Shown: in pieces, positions 33,183 through 43,355 of the stretch | Numbering within the stretch: position 1 is the first letter of the stretch | Layout of the letters: each line of letters begins with the position of its first letter | Assembly (NCBI RefSeq): GCF_016598535.1 | Contig: NZ_CP066779.1 | Coordinates: 5,020,053-5,084,052, forward strand | DNA length: 64,000 nt | From: Rhodococcus sp. P-2 | GTDB taxonomy: Bacteria > Actinomycetota > Actinomycetes > Mycobacteriales > Mycobacteriaceae | Direction of reading: 5' to 3' | The notes under the pieces: model-generated | Told to the model about the DNA's origin: nothing | Seen by the model: the letters and a program-made list of their open reading frames with translations, nothing else | The model's database searches: none | Position numbers and translations under genes: made by a program

Positions 33183-34726
33183 TAGGGTCGCCTCCATTCG
33201 CGTCCGGTGCGTTGCATCATTTCGTCCGCAGACGGGGGTCCCCACGTTCCGGCCTCGTAGGGTTCCGGCTTGGCGCCGGCTGCCCAGTGTTCGAGGACGG
33301 GATCGAGGATCTCCCAAGACAATTCGACTTCGGCATTGACCGGGAAGAGAGACGGCTCGCCGAGCAACACGTCGAGGATGAGTCGCTCGTACGCTTCCGG
33401 TGACGACTCGGTGAAAGCCTGACCGTACGAGAAGTCCATGTTGACGTCACGGACTTCCATGCTCGATCCGGGGACCTTCGAACCGAACCGCATGGTGACG
33501 CCCTCGTCGGGCTGCACCCGGATGACTAGAGCGTTCTGGCCGAGGTCTTCGGTCATCGTCTTGTCGAACGGCAGGTGCGGTGCACGTTTGAACACCACCG
33601 CGATCTCGGTGACGCGACGGCCGAGTCGTTTGCCGGTACGTAGGTAGAACGGCACACCCGCCCAGCGGCGGGTGTCGACCTCGAGGGTGATGGCGGCAAA
33701 GGTCTCCGTGATGGAGTCCGCTGCGAAGCCGTCTTCTTCGAGAAGCCCGACCACGGGCAGCCCACCCTGCCAGCCGCCCGCGTACTGACCGCGGGCGGTG
33801 GTCTCGTCGAGGGGCTCGGCGAGGCGAGTAGCGGAGAGGACCTTGATCTTCTCCGCCTGCAAGTTGAGCGGCTCGAAGCTGATGGGTTCTTCCATCGCCG
33901 TGAACGCGAGCAACTGCAGCAGGTGATTCTGGATCACGTCGCGGGCTGCGCCGATGCCGTCGTAGTACCCGGCACGGCCACCGAGGCCGATGTCCTCGGC
34001 CATCGTGATCTGGACGTGGTCGACGTAATGCGCGTTCCAGATCGGATCGAACAACTGGTTCGCGAAGCGCAGAGCCAGGATGTTCTGGACGGTTTCCTTG
34101 CCGAGGTAGTGGTCGATACGGAAGACCGTGTCCTCGGGGAACACCTTGTTGACGACGGCGTTCAGTTCGCGAGCGCTCTCGAGGTCGTGACCGAACGGCT
34201 TCTCGATGACGACTCGCCGCCACTGACCGTCCTCGGCCTGCGCGAGGCCCGACGCCGACAGCTGCTCGAGCACCTGAGGAAACGCGTTGGGCGGAATCGC
34301 AAGGTAGAAACCGTGATTGCCGCCGATGCCACGCTCGTTGTCGAGCGTGGCCAACGTGTCGGACAGGTTCTGGAAGGCCTCGGCCTCGTCGAAACTGCCC
34401 TCCACGAACCGGATGCCTTCGGCGAGCCGCTCCCACACGTCCTGACGGAACTTGGTGCGAGCGCCGTCCTTGACTGCTTCGAGGACGACGTTCGCGAAGT
34501 CCTCGTCCGTCCAGTCACGCCGGGCGAACCCGACCAGAGCGAATCCGGGCGGCAACAGTCCACGGTTGGCGAGGTCGTAGATGGCGGGCATGAGCTTGCG
34601 CCTGGCAAGGTCGCCGGTAACACCGAAAATCACCAGGGCGCAGGGCCCCGCAATGTGCGGAAGCCGTTTGTCGGTGCTGTCCCGAAGGGGATTCACCCAA
34701 TCTGATGCCGCCGCGGAATCGCTCAC
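33182..34726 (-). CDS. zwf: Glucose-6-phosphate 1-dehydrogenase
   Basis: It oxidises glucose 6-phosphate with NADP and makes the cell's main NADPH supply. The 514-residue protein shows LVIFGVTGDLARRKLMPAIY (cofactor loop), the active-site block RIDHYLGKETVQNILALRFA and YAGGWQGGLPVV. GTG 34726 (MSDSAAASDWVNPLRD) follows the tal stop by 4 bp; the frame is open upstream but that stretch overlaps tal. It is adjacent to its partner opcA. Confidence 0.96.
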   Translation of the reverse strand: MSDSAAASDWVNPLRDSTDKRLPHIAGPCALVIFGVTGDLARRKLMPAIYDLANRGLLPPGFALVGFARRDWTDEDFANVVLEAVKDGARTKFRQDVWERLAEGIRFVEGSFDEAEAFQNLSDTLATLDNERGIGGNHGFYLAIPPNAFPQVLEQLSASGLAQAEDGQWRRVVIEKPFGHDLESARELNAVVNKVFPEDTVFRIDHYLGKETVQNILALRFANQLFDPIWNAHYVDHVQITMAEDIGLGGRAGYYDGIGAARDVIQNHLLQLLAFTAMEEPISFEPLNLQAEKIKVLSATRLAEPLDETTARGQYAGGWQGGLPVVGLLEEDGFAADSITETFAAITLEVDTRRWAGVPFYLRTGKRLGRRVTEIAVVFKRAPHLPFDKTMTEDLGQNALVIRVQPDEGVTMRFGSKVPGSSMEVRDVNMDFSYGQAFTESSPEAYERLILDVLLGEPSLFPVNAEVELSWEILDPVLEHWAAGAKPEPYEAGTWGPPSADEMMQRTGREWRRP

Positions 34727-34730
34727 AGGC

Positions 34731-35855
34731 TCAGCTCTTCTGGGTTGCTGCGCGGAGCTGCTCGGCGGTTGCGTCGAGCAACTCGTTCCAGGACACCTCG
34801 AACTTGTCGACGCCCTCTGTCTCGAGGACCTTGAACACGTCCGCAAGATCGATGCCGACTGCAGCGAGCTGATCGAAGACCGCCTGCGACTCCTGAGCGG
34901 TGCCCGAGATCGTGTCGCCGGTGATCTCGCCGTGGTCGGCGAGAGCGTCGAGCGTCTTCTCCGGCATGGTGTTGACCGTGTTCGGCGCAACCAACTCGGT
35001 GACGTAGAGCGTGTCGGGGTAATCCGGGTTCTTCACGCCGGTCGACGCCCACAGCGGTCGCTGAGCCTTGGCGCCGTCGGCCAGAAGAGCCTGGAAGCGC
35101 GGCTGCACCTCGAAGATCTGCTGGTACGCGTTGTACGCCAGACGCGCGTTTGCGAGTGCAGCCTTGCCACGAAGCTCGAGGGCTTCCGGCGTGCCGATTG
35201 CCGTGAGGCGGTTGTCGATCTCGGAATCCACGCGGGAAACGAAGAACGAGGCGACCGACTCGATGGACGAGATGTCGCGGCCGGCAGCCTTGGCGGTGTC
35301 GAGACCGTCGAGGTATGCGCCCATGACTGCTTCGTAGCGCTCGACCGAGAAGATCAAGGTGACGTTGACGCTGATGCCCTCGCCGATCACCTTGGCGATG
35401 GCGGGAATGCCTGCCAACGTCGCGGGGATCTTGATCAGGACGTTCGGGCGATCGACGATCTTGTGCAGCTCGATCGCCTGCGCGACTGTGGCGTCGGTGT
35501 CGTGTGCCAGGCGAGGATCGACCTCGATGGACACGCGTCCGTCGACGCCGTTCGACGCCTCGAACTGCGGAGCGAGGATGTCACACGCAGCACGCACGTC
35601 GTCGGTGGTCACCGCGGTGATGGTGGCGTCGACATCGGCGCCGCGCTGTGCGAGCTCACGGACCTGAGCGTCGTAGGCCGATCCCTTGGAGAGTGCCGCC
35701 TGGAAGATCGACGGGTTGGTCGTGACGCCCACGATCGACTTCGTGTCGATGAGGTTCTGCAGGTTGCCGGACTGGATGCGATCTCGCGAGAGGTCGTCGA
35801 GCCAGATGGAAACGCCTGCAGCGGAGAGCTTTTCGGTATTCACGTTCTGTGTCAT
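34731..35855 (-). CDS. tal: Transaldolase
   Basis: It transfers dihydroxyacetone units between sugar phosphates in the non-oxidative pentose phosphate pathway. The 374-residue protein shows [43 protein letters not shown] (Schiff-base Lys), [15 protein letters not shown] and [16 protein letters not shown] 35855 ([14 protein letters not shown]) is preferred because AAGGG lies about 9 nt upstream. An ATG at 35864, overlapping the tkt stop, is possible and would add three residues. Confidence 0.95.
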   Translation of the reverse strand: MTQNVNTEKLSAAGVSIWLDDLSRDRIQSGNLQNLIDTKSIVGVTTNPSIFQAALSKGSAYDAQVRELAQRGADVDATITAVTTDDVRAACDILAPQFEASNGVDGRVSIEVDPRLAHDTDATVAQAIELHKIVDRPNVLIKIPATLAGIPAIAKVIGEGISVNVTLIFSVERYEAVMGAYLDGLDTAKAAGRDISSIESVASFFVSRVDSEIDNRLTAIGTPEALELRGKAALANARLAYNAYQQIFEVQPRFQALLADGAKAQRPLWASTGVKNPDYPDTLYVTELVAPNTVNTMPEKTLDALADHGEITGDTISGTAQESQAVFDQLAAVGIDLADVFKVLETEGVDKFEVSWNELLDATAEQLRAATQKS

Positions 35856-35860
35856 CGAGA

Positions 35861-37963
35861 TCATCCCTTCACAGCTGCGAGGGAGCGCTGCGCGGCTTCG
35901 ACAGTCGCGTCGGCAGTGATGCCGAACTCCCGGAACAAGGTCTTGTAATCGGCGGAAGCGCCGTAGTGCTCGAGCGAGACGGCCTGACCGGCATCGCCGA
36001 GGATGCGCCACCACGGCATCGCGATTCCGGCTTCGACGGACACGCGCGCGCGGACGGCGGGCGGAATGACCTCGTCGCGGTACGCCTGATCCTGCTCGAG
36101 GAACCAGTCGAGGCAGGGCACGGAGACGACGCGGGTTGCGACGCCCTGAGCTTCGAGGGTCTCGCGAGCCTCGGTGGCCAGATGCAGTTCGGAACCGGTG
36201 GCCAGCAAGATGACCTCGGGCGAACCGTTGGCTGCGTCGACGAGGACGTAAGCGCCGCGCTTGACTCCCTCGGCAGCCTTCTCCTTGGTGCCTTCGAGAA
36301 CCGGGATGTCCTGGCGGGTGAGTGCCAGAGCCGTCGGGCCCGTCTTGTTCTCGAGTGCTGCCTGCCATGCGAACGAGGTCTCGTTGGCGTCACCCGGGCG
36401 GACGACGGCGAGGTTCGGGATCGCACGAAGAGCAGCGAGGTGCTCGACCGGCTGGTGAGTCGGGCCGTCTTCGCCGAGACCGATGGAGTCGTGGGTCCAG
36501 ACGTAGGTGACGGCAGTCTTCATCAGTGCGGCCAGGCGAACCGCCGGACGCATGTAATCGGAGAAGACCATGAAGGTTCCGCCGTACGGGCGGGTCGGGC
36601 CGTGCAGCGCAATGCCGTTGAGGATCGAGCCCATCGCGTGCTCACGGATACCGAAGTGGAGCGTGCGGCCGTAGGGCTGCGCATTCCAGTCGTTGGTGGA
36701 GATGGAGAAGGGACCGAACGAATCTGCACCCTTGATGGTGGTGTTGTTGCTGCCTGCGAGGTCGGCGGAGCCGCCCCACAGCTCGGGCAGGATCGGTCCG
36801 AGCGCGTTGAGTGCAGAACCGGAGGCCTTGCGAGTCGCAACGCCCTTGGCGTCGGCCTCGTAGGTCGGCAGAGCGTCGGACCAGCCGGCGGGGAATTCCC
36901 CGGCGAACAGGCGGTCGAATAGTTCCTTGCGCTCGGTCTCACGTGCGGCCCACGCGTCGAACTCGACCTGCCATGCCTTGCGTGCGTCGGCGCCGCGGGA
37001 GACGACCTCACGGGCGTGAGCCAGCGCGTCGGCATCGACGTCGAAGGACTTGGCCGGATCGAAGCCGAGGGCTTCCTTGACCGCGGCAACCTCGTCGGCA
37101 CCGAGAGCGGAGCCGTGGACGTCGCCGGTGTTCATCTTCTTCGGAGCCGGGAAACCGATGATGGTGCGGAGCAAGATGATGGACGGACGATCGACGACGG
37201 CCTTGGCCGCGGCAACCGCGTCGAGGATGCCGGAGACGTTCTCGCCACCTTCGACGTGCTGAACGTGCCAGCCGTACGCCTCGTATCGCTTTCCGACGTC
37301 TTCGCCGAGAGCGATGGTGGTGTCGTGCTCGATGGAGATCTTGTTGTCGTCGTAGAAGACGATGAGGTTGCCCAGTTCCTGGACACCGGCGAGGGACGAG
37401 GCCTCGGACGTGACGCCTTCTTCGATGTCACCGTCGGACGCGATCACGTAGATGTGATGGTCGAAGGGGGAGGAGCCGACCGGGGTCTCCGGATCGAACA
37501 GTCCGCGCTCACGACGCGCGGCCATCGCCATGCCGACTGCGGAGGCGAGACCCTGGCCCAGCGGACCGGTGGTCATCTCGACGCCGACGGTGTGGCCGAC
37601 CTCGGGGTGACCGGGGGTCAGAGCGCCCCACGTGCGGAGAGCTTCGAGGTCAGCGAGCTCGAGACCGTAGCCCGACAGGTAGAGCTGGGTGTACAGCGTC
37701 AAGGACGAATGACCACAGGAAAGAACGAAGCGGTCACGGCCGACCCATTCTGCATCCGAAGGATCGTGGCGCATGACGCGCTGGAAGAGGGTGTATGCCA
37801 ACGGCGCCAAGCTCATTGCAGTTCCGGGATGGCCGTTGCCGACCTTCTGAACCGCGTCGGCGGCGAGCACGCGGGCGGTATCGACAGCCTTGGTGTCCAG
37901 GTCGGTCCAGTCCGAGGGGTGGACGGGTTGCGTGAGGACGTGGATCTCGTCTGTGATCGACAC
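35861..37963 (-). CDS. tkt: Transketolase
   Basis: A thiamine-diphosphate enzyme that moves two-carbon ketol units between sugar phosphates. The 700-residue protein shows [38 protein letters not shown], the ThDP motif [20 protein letters not shown] with YDDNKISIE, and [20 protein letters not shown] in the pyrimidine domain. GTG 37963 ([15 protein letters not shown]) has AGGAGA about 9 nt upstream. First gene of the tkt-tal-zwf-opcA-pgl operon, divergent from ctaB across 201 bp. Confidence 0.96.
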   Translation of the reverse strand: MSITDEIHVLTQPVHPSDWTDLDTKAVDTARVLAADAVQKVGNGHPGTAMSLAPLAYTLFQRVMRHDPSDAEWVGRDRFVLSCGHSSLTLYTQLYLSGYGLELADLEALRTWGALTPGHPEVGHTVGVEMTTGPLGQGLASAVGMAMAARRERGLFDPETPVGSSPFDHHIYVIASDGDIEEGVTSEASSLAGVQELGNLIVFYDDNKISIEHDTTIALGEDVGKRYEAYGWHVQHVEGGENVSGILDAVAAAKAVVDRPSIILLRTIIGFPAPKKMNTGDVHGSALGADEVAAVKEALGFDPAKSFDVDADALAHAREVVSRGADARKAWQVEFDAWAARETERKELFDRLFAGEFPAGWSDALPTYEADAKGVATRKASGSALNALGPILPELWGGSADLAGSNNTTIKGADSFGPFSISTNDWNAQPYGRTLHFGIREHAMGSILNGIALHGPTRPYGGTFMVFSDYMRPAVRLAALMKTAVTYVWTHDSIGLGEDGPTHQPVEHLAALRAIPNLAVVRPGDANETSFAWQAALENKTGPTALALTRQDIPVLEGTKEKAAEGVKRGAYVLVDAANGSPEVILLATGSELHLATEARETLEAQGVATRVVSVPCLDWFLEQDQAYRDEVIPPAVRARVSVEAGIAMPWWRILGDAGQAVSLEHYGASADYKTLFREFGITADATVEAAQRSLAAVKG

Positions 37964-38164
37964 TGGCAGATGTCTCCTGACATGGTGTACGTGGATTGCG
38001 AGGGTGGGGTGTCCCTCCACTGCGTAACCCAGCCTAATGGTCCTGGCTGTCCGGGTCGATTCGGTTCCTCAATGGCTGCGGTCTACCATCGTTCGTAGTA
38101 GAGAACAGTGTCAGCAGTGTGTCGTGAAGAGTTAGTGCGGTAACGCGTGGTGCAAGGAGAGAAC

Positions 38165-39148
38165 GTGCGGACAGGGCAACAGCCGAGCGGACATGGCTTC
38201 GGCAGCCCAGGTGCCGCCCCGCGGGCGACCAATACCGATACGGTGTGGGGTCGCGCAACGGGCAAGGTTCTGGCTTATATCGCGCTCACGAAGCCGCGAG
38301 TGATCGAATTGCTGTTGGTGGCAACCATTCCGGCAATGCTGCTGGCCGATCGCGGAACAGTCGACATCGTTCTGATCCTCAGCACCCTCTTCGGTGGCTG
38401 GATGGGCGCGGCGAGTGCGAACTCGCTCAACTGCGTCGTCGACGCCGACATCGACAAGGTCATGAAGCGCACGGCGAAGCGTCCGCTGGCCCGCGAGGCG
38501 GTACCGACACGTAACGCGCTCGTCTTCGGGCTCCTTCTCGGACTCGCATCGTTCCTGTGGCTGTGGTGGCGAGCCAACCTCCTCGCCGGCATCCTCGTCG
38601 TGATCACGATCGCGTTCTACGTCCTCATCTACACGATGGTGCTCAAGCGTCGTACCTGGCAGAACGTCATCTGGGGTGGCGCTGCCGGATGCATGCCCGT
38701 GCTAGTCGGCTGGGCCGCTGTCACCGGGTCGCTGAGCTGGCAGCCCGTCGTGCTGTTCCTGATCATCTTCTTCTGGACGCCGCCGCACACCTGGGCGCTC
38801 GCCATGCGCTACAAAGAGGACTACAAAGCTGCCGGTGTTCCCATGCTTCCGGTGATCGCCACCGAAGAGCACGTCACCAAGCAGATCCTGTTCTACAGCT
38901 GGGCAATGGTCGTCACGACGCTTGTCCTCGTGCCCGCCTCGGGCGTCATCTACGCTGCCATCACCATCGTCGCCGGTGCGTGGTTCCTGCTCATGGCGCA
39001 TCAGCTGTACCGCAGCGTTCGTGGCGGTGCTCAGGTCAAGCCGCTGCGCCTGTTCCTGCAGTCCAACAACTATCTTGCGATCGTTTTCGTCGGCCTCGCC
39101 GTCGACTCGGTTCTCGGACTCCAGACGATCAGCGACATGCTCAGCTGA
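38165..39148 (+). CDS. ctaB: Protoheme IX farnesyltransferase (heme O synthase)
   Basis: It adds a farnesyl group to heme b to give heme O for cytochrome aa3 oxidase. The 327-residue membrane protein has about nine helices and the prenyltransferase motifs [20 protein letters not shown] (NxxxDxxxD, then KRTxxRP) and [23 protein letters not shown] 38165 is preferred because AAGGAGA lies just upstream; the open frame to 38147 includes that ribosome binding site. The product is the substrate of CtaA, encoded 2.5 kb away on the other strand. Confidence 0.95.
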   Translation: MRTGQQPSGHGFGSPGAAPRATNTDTVWGRATGKVLAYIALTKPRVIELLLVATIPAMLLADRGTVDIVLILSTLFGGWMGAASANSLNCVVDADIDKVMKRTAKRPLAREAVPTRNALVFGLLLGLASFLWLWWRANLLAGILVVITIAFYVLIYTMVLKRRTWQNVIWGGAAGCMPVLVGWAAVTGSLSWQPVVLFLIIFFWTPPHTWALAMRYKEDYKAAGVPMLPVIATEEHVTKQILFYSWAMVVTTLVLVPASGVIYAAITIVAGAWFLLMAHQLYRSVRGGAQVKPLRLFLQSNNYLAIVFVGLAVDSVLGLQTISDMLS

Positions 39149-39152
39149 TTCT

Positions 39153-39198
39153 GCTGTGCGCCTTTATCAACCGCGGGCGGTTAATAAAGGCGCACAGC
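39153..39198. terminator. Bidirectional hairpin between ctaB and qor
   Basis: GCTGTGCGCCTTTATCAACCG (39153-39173, 21 nt with one mismatch) pairs with 39178-39198 across a 4-nt loop. It begins 5 bp after the ctaB stop and ends 7 bp before the qor stop, so it can serve both convergent genes. Confidence 0.82.
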
Positions 39199-39204
39199 AC
39201 TTCG

Positions 39205-40170
39205 CTAGGGGATCAGAACGATTGATCCTGTCGTTGCTCGACCTTCCAGATCCCGATGGGCCGTCGCCGCATCGGCGAGGGGATACTCGGCGCCGACGCG
39301 AATATCGAGTTTCCCGGCCGCAATGGCGTCGAAGACATCGCCGGCACGCCAGGTCAGTTCCTCGCGAGTGCGAATGTGGTGCGCGAGCGTCGGACGCGTC
39401 AGGAACAGCGATCCCGACGAATTGAGCCGCTGCGGATCGACAGGCGGAACCGGTCCACTGGCCGCACCGAACAACGCGACCGTGCCGCGGATACGCACGG
39501 AAGCCAAGCTCGAATCGAAGGTCGTCGCGCCGACACCGTCGTACGCTGCCGCTACTCCTTCGCCGCCGGTCAATTCCCGCACACGCGCTGCGATGTCCTC
39601 TTCGTACCGCAAGACCTCCGAGGCGCCGGCGCCGCGCGAGAGTTCTTCCTTCGCATCCGATGACACAGTGGTGATGACCTTCGCACCGAGGCTGACGGCC
39701 ATCTGCGTCAGGATCAACCCGACGCCACCCGCACCTGCGTGCACGAGCACGGTGTCGCCGCTCTGGATCGGATACGTCGACTTCGCGAGGTAGTGCGCTG
39801 TCATCCCCTGCAGGAGCGCCGACGCCGCGGCCGAGGCGGGGACACCGTCGGGCACTTTCACGGCGACTGCGGCGGGAACAGCCACCTTCTCGGCATAGCT
39901 GCCGGTGGCCGCAGCCCACGCGACACGGTCGCCCACAGCGAATTCGGAGACGTCGGATCCGACAGCTTCGACGACACCGCTGCCCTCGTCGCCGGGAATG
40001 TAGGGGAGCGGACGCTTGTACTGGCCCATTCGGAAGTACGTGTCGATGAAATTGATGCCGATCGCTTCGGTCTTGACGAGTAGATCGCCTGGGCCGGGTG
40101 TCGGTTCGGGTTGTTCGGTCAGAGTCAGAACCTCTGGTCCGCCGGTCTCGGTCACGTAGATGGCTCGCAT
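39205..40170 (-). CDS. qor: Quinone oxidoreductase (NADPH:quinone reductase, zinc-independent MDR)
   Basis: A 321-residue medium-chain reductase that reduces quinones with NADPH. Seen: MRAIYVTETGGPEVLTLTEQ, the YFRMGQYKRPLPYIPGDEGS block, VLVHAGAGGVGLILTQMAVS (cofactor loop) and AYDGVGATTFDSSLAS. It lacks structural zinc cysteines, as expected for the QOR subgroup. Its mycobacterial counterpart occupies the same place downstream of ctaB. The true acceptor is not certain. Confidence 0.92.
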   Translation of the reverse strand: MRAIYVTETGGPEVLTLTEQPEPTPGPGDLLVKTEAIGINFIDTYFRMGQYKRPLPYIPGDEGSGVVEAVGSDVSEFAVGDRVAWAAATGSYAEKVAVPAAVAVKVPDGVPASAAASALLQGMTAHYLAKSTYPIQSGDTVLVHAGAGGVGLILTQMAVSLGAKVITTVSSDAKEELSRGAGASEVLRYEEDIAARVRELTGGEGVAAAYDGVGATTFDSSLASVRIRGTVALFGAASGPVPPVDPQRLNSSGSLFLTRPTLAHHIRTREELTWRAGDVFDAIAAGKLDIRVGAEYPLADAATAHRDLEGRATTGSIVLIP

Positions 40171-40253
40171 GGTTTCTGTTCTACACCCGAGGCGGCCGAC
40201 GCTCAGTCCATGCCTGGTGTCGCTTTCGGGCTACCGACCAGTATTGTCGAGTC

Positions 40254-40616
40254 ATGAGCACCGATACCGAGAAGTCGGACGCCACCCCGTCCGCGCCGGA
40301 ACTGCCGAAGTCCACGGTGAACGCCATCACCAAGTTCGTCGCCGAGCACGGCGGCACCGCCAGCGCGGTCATCCAGCCGGTCGGCCTCGCCGGCGTCCGT
40401 ATCACCCTCGTAGGTGCCGACGGCATCCTCGGTGATCAGGTCGTCGAGGACCTCGCCACGGCCAACGCGGTCGTCGCTTCCTTCGACACCGTCACCGTTG
40501 CCGAGTGGGAGCGTGAGCTGACGAGCATCGTCACCCCGCAAGACGGCCACTTCAAGAAGATGGCCGGTTGGGTCGCCAACCAGACTCGGTTCCCGAAAGC
40601 ACGCAACGAATCCTGA
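40254..40616 (+). CDS. Conserved actinobacterial small protein
   Basis: A 120-residue soluble protein with no recognised domain. Seen: AITKFVAEHGGTASAVIQPV, GVRITLVGADGILGDQVVED, VVASFDTVTVAEWERELTSI and a basic C-terminus (HFKKMAGWVANQTRFPKA). The ATG 40254 (MSTDTEKSDAT) is chosen; the frame is open farther 5' but that part overlaps the divergent qor promoter region. It lies between qor and ctaA and ends at a strong hairpin, so it is probably monocistronic. The function is unknown. Confidence 0.78.
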   Translation: MSTDTEKSDATPSAPELPKSTVNAITKFVAEHGGTASAVIQPVGLAGVRITLVGADGILGDQVVEDLATANAVVASFDTVTVAEWERELTSIVTPQDGHFKKMAGWVANQTRFPKARNES

Positions 40617-40620
40617 AACG

Positions 40621-40668
40621 ACGTGTGGGGCGTAGGAACACCTTTCGGTGTTCCTACGCCCCACACGT
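40621..40668. terminator. 22-bp perfect hairpin shared by convergent genes
   Basis: Bases 40621-40642 and 40647-40668 are perfectly complementary over 22 bp around a TTTC tetraloop. The hairpin sits 4 bp after the small protein's stop and 13 bp before the ctaA stop on the other strand. It is probably a bidirectional transcription terminator. Confidence 0.85.
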
Positions 40669-40681
40669 GTATTGAAAAGTA

Positions 40682-41656
40682 TCAGGCAGCTGGTACGGGC
40701 GAGCTGGTCGGCGTGAACTGGCGGGTCTTACCCGCGGCCCACACTGCAGCGGTCGCAGCGGTGCACAGACCGGCACCGGCGACGTGCATGATCACCAGGA
40801 CCTCCGGCACATCGGTGAAGTACTGAACGACACCGATGAGTGACTGCGCGAGGATAAGTCCCAGCAGGACCTTCAAGCGGATCTTCACCGCCGCGGATGT
40901 CCCGACCGCATACAGGCCGAAGGTCAGACCCACGACCAGGGCGAGGTATCCGACCAGCAACTGCGAGTGCAGATGAACGAGCGTCACGATCTCGATTTCC
41001 AGGCGGGGCACCGTTCGGTCCAGTCCCTTGTCACCCGCGTGCGGGCCTGCACCCGTTACGAGGGTGCCAGCGACCAGCACGCCGGCGAGCGCAACTCCGG
41101 ACAGCGCGGTCAGCCAACGCAGCGGCTTCGGCATCACGATCAGAGTTGTTGCCTCGTCGGGTTCGGCGATCTTCGCGTACATCACCGTGGCGACCCAGAC
41201 CATCAGCATCGACGCCACCAGGTGGATTGCCACCGTCCACCACAGCAGGCCTGTGAGGACGGTGATACCGCCGATGACTGCCTGAACGACCGTGCCGAGC
41301 GGCATCATCCAGGCGTAGACAAGCACCTCTTTGCGGCGGCGAGCGCGAGTCACCGCGAGCACGATAGCGGCAGCGACAATCACAACCAGGAACGTGAGCA
41401 GGCGGTTGCCGAATTCGACGGCTTGATGAATCACCGCGACCTGTCCGTGGCCGACCGGGACGAAGCTACCGGGGAAGCACTGCGGCCACGTCGGGCAGCC
41501 GAGTCCCGAGTCCGTCACGCGCACCACCGCGCCGGTGACAGCGATGCCACCCTGCGTCAGGATCACGATGAACGCGATGATCTTCTGCGTTTTCAGCGAG
41601 GGGAGAGGTAGTCGATCCACCAAGCGTAAAAATCCGGCATACACACGATTCACCAC
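40682..41656 (-). CDS. ctaA: Heme A synthase
   Basis: It oxidises the heme O methyl group to the formyl of heme A for cytochrome aa3. The 324-residue membrane protein has eight predicted helices in two four-helix repeats. Heme-ligand histidines lie in VAVIHQAVEFGNRLLTF and VAIHLVASMLM of the first half and in LVHLHSQLLVGYLAL and VIMHVAGAGLC of the second. The cysteine pair of the first extracellular loop is in GLGCPTWPQCFPG. The ATG is 34 bp downstream (minus strand) of a tandem-repeat array. It receives substrate from CtaB. Confidence 0.95.
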   Translation of the reverse strand: MVNRVYAGFLRLVDRLPLPSLKTQKIIAFIVILTQGGIAVTGAVVRVTDSGLGCPTWPQCFPGSFVPVGHGQVAVIHQAVEFGNRLLTFLVVIVAAAIVLAVTRARRRKEVLVYAWMMPLGTVVQAVIGGITVLTGLLWWTVAIHLVASMLMVWVATVMYAKIAEPDEATTLIVMPKPLRWLTALSGVALAGVLVAGTLVTGAGPHAGDKGLDRTVPRLEIEIVTLVHLHSQLLVGYLALVVGLTFGLYAVGTSAAVKIRLKVLLGLILAQSLIGVVQYFTDVPEVLVIMHVAGAGLCTAATAAVWAAGKTRQFTPTSSPVPAA

Positions 41657-41690
41657 GCCAACGATCGTAGTTCCCCGTCAACTACACAGT

Positions 41691-41879
41691 GTCGTTGGGG
41701 GCAGCTCGCTCCGCGCCTGCCCCATGTCGTTGGGGGCAGCTCGCTCCGCGCCTGCCCCATGTCGTCGGGGGCAGCTCGCTCCGCGCCTGCCCCATGTCGT
41801 CGGGGGCAGCTCGCTCCGCGCCTGCCCCATGTCGTCGGGGGCAGCTCGCTCCGCGCCTGCCCCATGTCGTCGGGGGCAG
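41691..41879. repeat. 35-bp tandem repeat array upstream of ctaA
   Basis: Five full 35-bp units (starting 41691, 41726, 41761, 41796 and 41831) plus a 14-nt partial unit at 41866-41879. Each starts GTCGTTGGGG or GTCGTCGGGG; the only difference among units is T/C at position 6 (T in the first two). Within a unit GGGGCAG pairs with CTGCCCC around a 12-nt loop, so the array could form a row of hairpins. It lies between the stop of the secreted protein gene (41910) and the ctaA start (41656). Confidence 0.95.
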
Positions 41880-41909
41880 AACTGCGCAGCGCCGTGGAGC
41901 CAGCTCGCA

Positions 41910-43355
41910 TCAGTTCGCGCGAACCCGCACGATTCCCGAGATCGTTCCCTGGAAGTACTCGCCGGACTCGGTGATGAGTGCCGACATCTGCAGGGTGTCG
42001 TTGAGGATGGTCGACGGCAGCGGAGTCGAACCGATCTGTGACCCGTCCTTCGAGTCGATCACCGCGAACGAGTAACCGTCCAGCGGAGAGGTGTTCGCAG
42101 CGCCGTCCCGTGTCACGGTGTAGATCGAGCCGTCAGCCGTCGACAGGTGCGGTACCGCAGAGCTACGAATGGTGTTGTCCCACACGACATGGCAGCCGAC
42201 CGGATCGATGTCGACGCGGGTCATTCCGCCGTTGAAGGGTGCCGTGGCGGGGACTGCTGGACCGGCACCTTCAGGAGTCGTGGGGTACGGGTATCCGTAA
42301 GTGCCGGCGACGTAGACGGAATGACCGATGCCGACGGGGGAGTTCTCGCTGCCGCTCGGCGAGCCGTCCTGGCTGGCCGCGGACAACACCGGCTGCGTGC
42401 ACACCTCGGCGCCCGTGTCAGCGCGATAGACGTGCAAGCTCACCGTCGGATGAGCGTTGTCGACGATGGTCAAGAAATCGCTGCCCGTCGAAGGTCCGAA
42501 GTACGTCGGCGTCGATCCGGTTCCCCAGCTGAGCTGACCCGGATTGCGGGCCGGCCCGCGGTCGTACGGCTGACGCCAGTCGATGACGACCTCGTCGCCA
42601 GTTCGCTTCAGTTGGTAGAGCGCGTGGGTTGTCGCGACGGCAGTACCCGTCGGGGAGGTGGAGATGCTGTTCTGCACCTGTTCACCCTCGGGAAGCGCAA
42701 GGCTGTGCGCGATCCGATCCGTGCCGACATACCCGACGGTGCCGTGCCCGGTGGCGAACCAGACATTGCCTTCCCAGTCCGGAGCGAGGCCGGTGACGTT
42801 GTCGTCGGAGGCAACCGCGCCACTGAGATCGACTACATCCGCAAGTTCCAGCCGCCAACTGCCGTCCGGATTCTGAGCATGGGAAATGCGAACCAGTTGA
42901 CGGTTTCCGTCGACGGCGACGAGACGGTTCTCGTTGTCGAGGTAGGCGTAGACGCCGCCGAGCAGACTGCCCTTCGCGAGCGGCAGTTGTGCCACGGATC
43001 TACCCAACGGCGTGGCGTCGGCCTTCGGATCGATCAAATGGATGGTGGGGATCTGGCCGATCATCGTCGTGCAGAGCGAGACGACCATTCCGTCGGAACC
43101 CTGGAGGACCGTCGGGCAGGCGGCCATCATCGGGAAGGCAGTGACCTCGTGGGGGCCGGTTCCGGGACCAGACAGCGGAGTGACGTCGGACGAGCCGGCG
43201 TCACCGTGCATGGTGGAGGTGCCGACGGGACCGAGGTGCGGATTTGCAGGTGCGAGTGGACCGGACACCGAAGGGGTCGCCGTTGCGGGTCCGGCACACA
43301 ACATCACTGTTGCGGCCACACAGCCGACGATCTGAGCTGTCCGTCGTGTACTCAC
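41910..43355 (-). CDS. Secreted beta-propeller-like protein of unknown function
   Basis: A 481-residue exported protein. A signal peptide is visible at residues 1-29 (VSTRRTAQIVGCVAATVMLC, then AGPATATPS). The mature part reads like repeated beta-propeller blades: GVYAYLDNENRLVAVDGN, GLAPDWEGNVWFATGHGTVG, THALYQLKRTGDEVVIDWRQ and VWDNTIRSSAVPHLSTADGS. Four scattered cysteines (CPTVLQ, SLCTTM, EVCTQP, GCHVVW) could form disulfides. GTG 43355 overlaps the ABC permease stop (GTGA), so it is coupled to the exporter operon. I do not recognise a specific family. Confidence 0.82.
   Translation of the reverse strand: MSTRRTAQIVGCVAATVMLCAGPATATPSVSGPLAPANPHLGPVGTSTMHGDAGSSDVTPLSGPGTGPHEVTAFPMMAACPTVLQGSDGMVVSLCTTMIGQIPTIHLIDPKADATPLGRSVAQLPLAKGSLLGGVYAYLDNENRLVAVDGNRQLVRISHAQNPDGSWRLELADVVDLSGAVASDDNVTGLAPDWEGNVWFATGHGTVGYVGTDRIAHSLALPEGEQVQNSISTSPTGTAVATTHALYQLKRTGDEVVIDWRQPYDRGPARNPGQLSWGTGSTPTYFGPSTGSDFLTIVDNAHPTVSLHVYRADTGAEVCTQPVLSAASQDGSPSGSENSPVGIGHSVYVAGTYGYPYPTTPEGAGPAVPATAPFNGGMTRVDIDPVGCHVVWDNTIRSSAVPHLSTADGSIYTVTRDGAANTSPLDGYSFAVIDSKDGSQIGSTPLPSTILNDTLQMSALITESGEYFQGTISGIVRVRAN

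Noticed and set aside
41691..41879. CRISPR array
   Set aside because: The units are contiguous 35-bp repeats with no variable spacers and no cas genes nearby.
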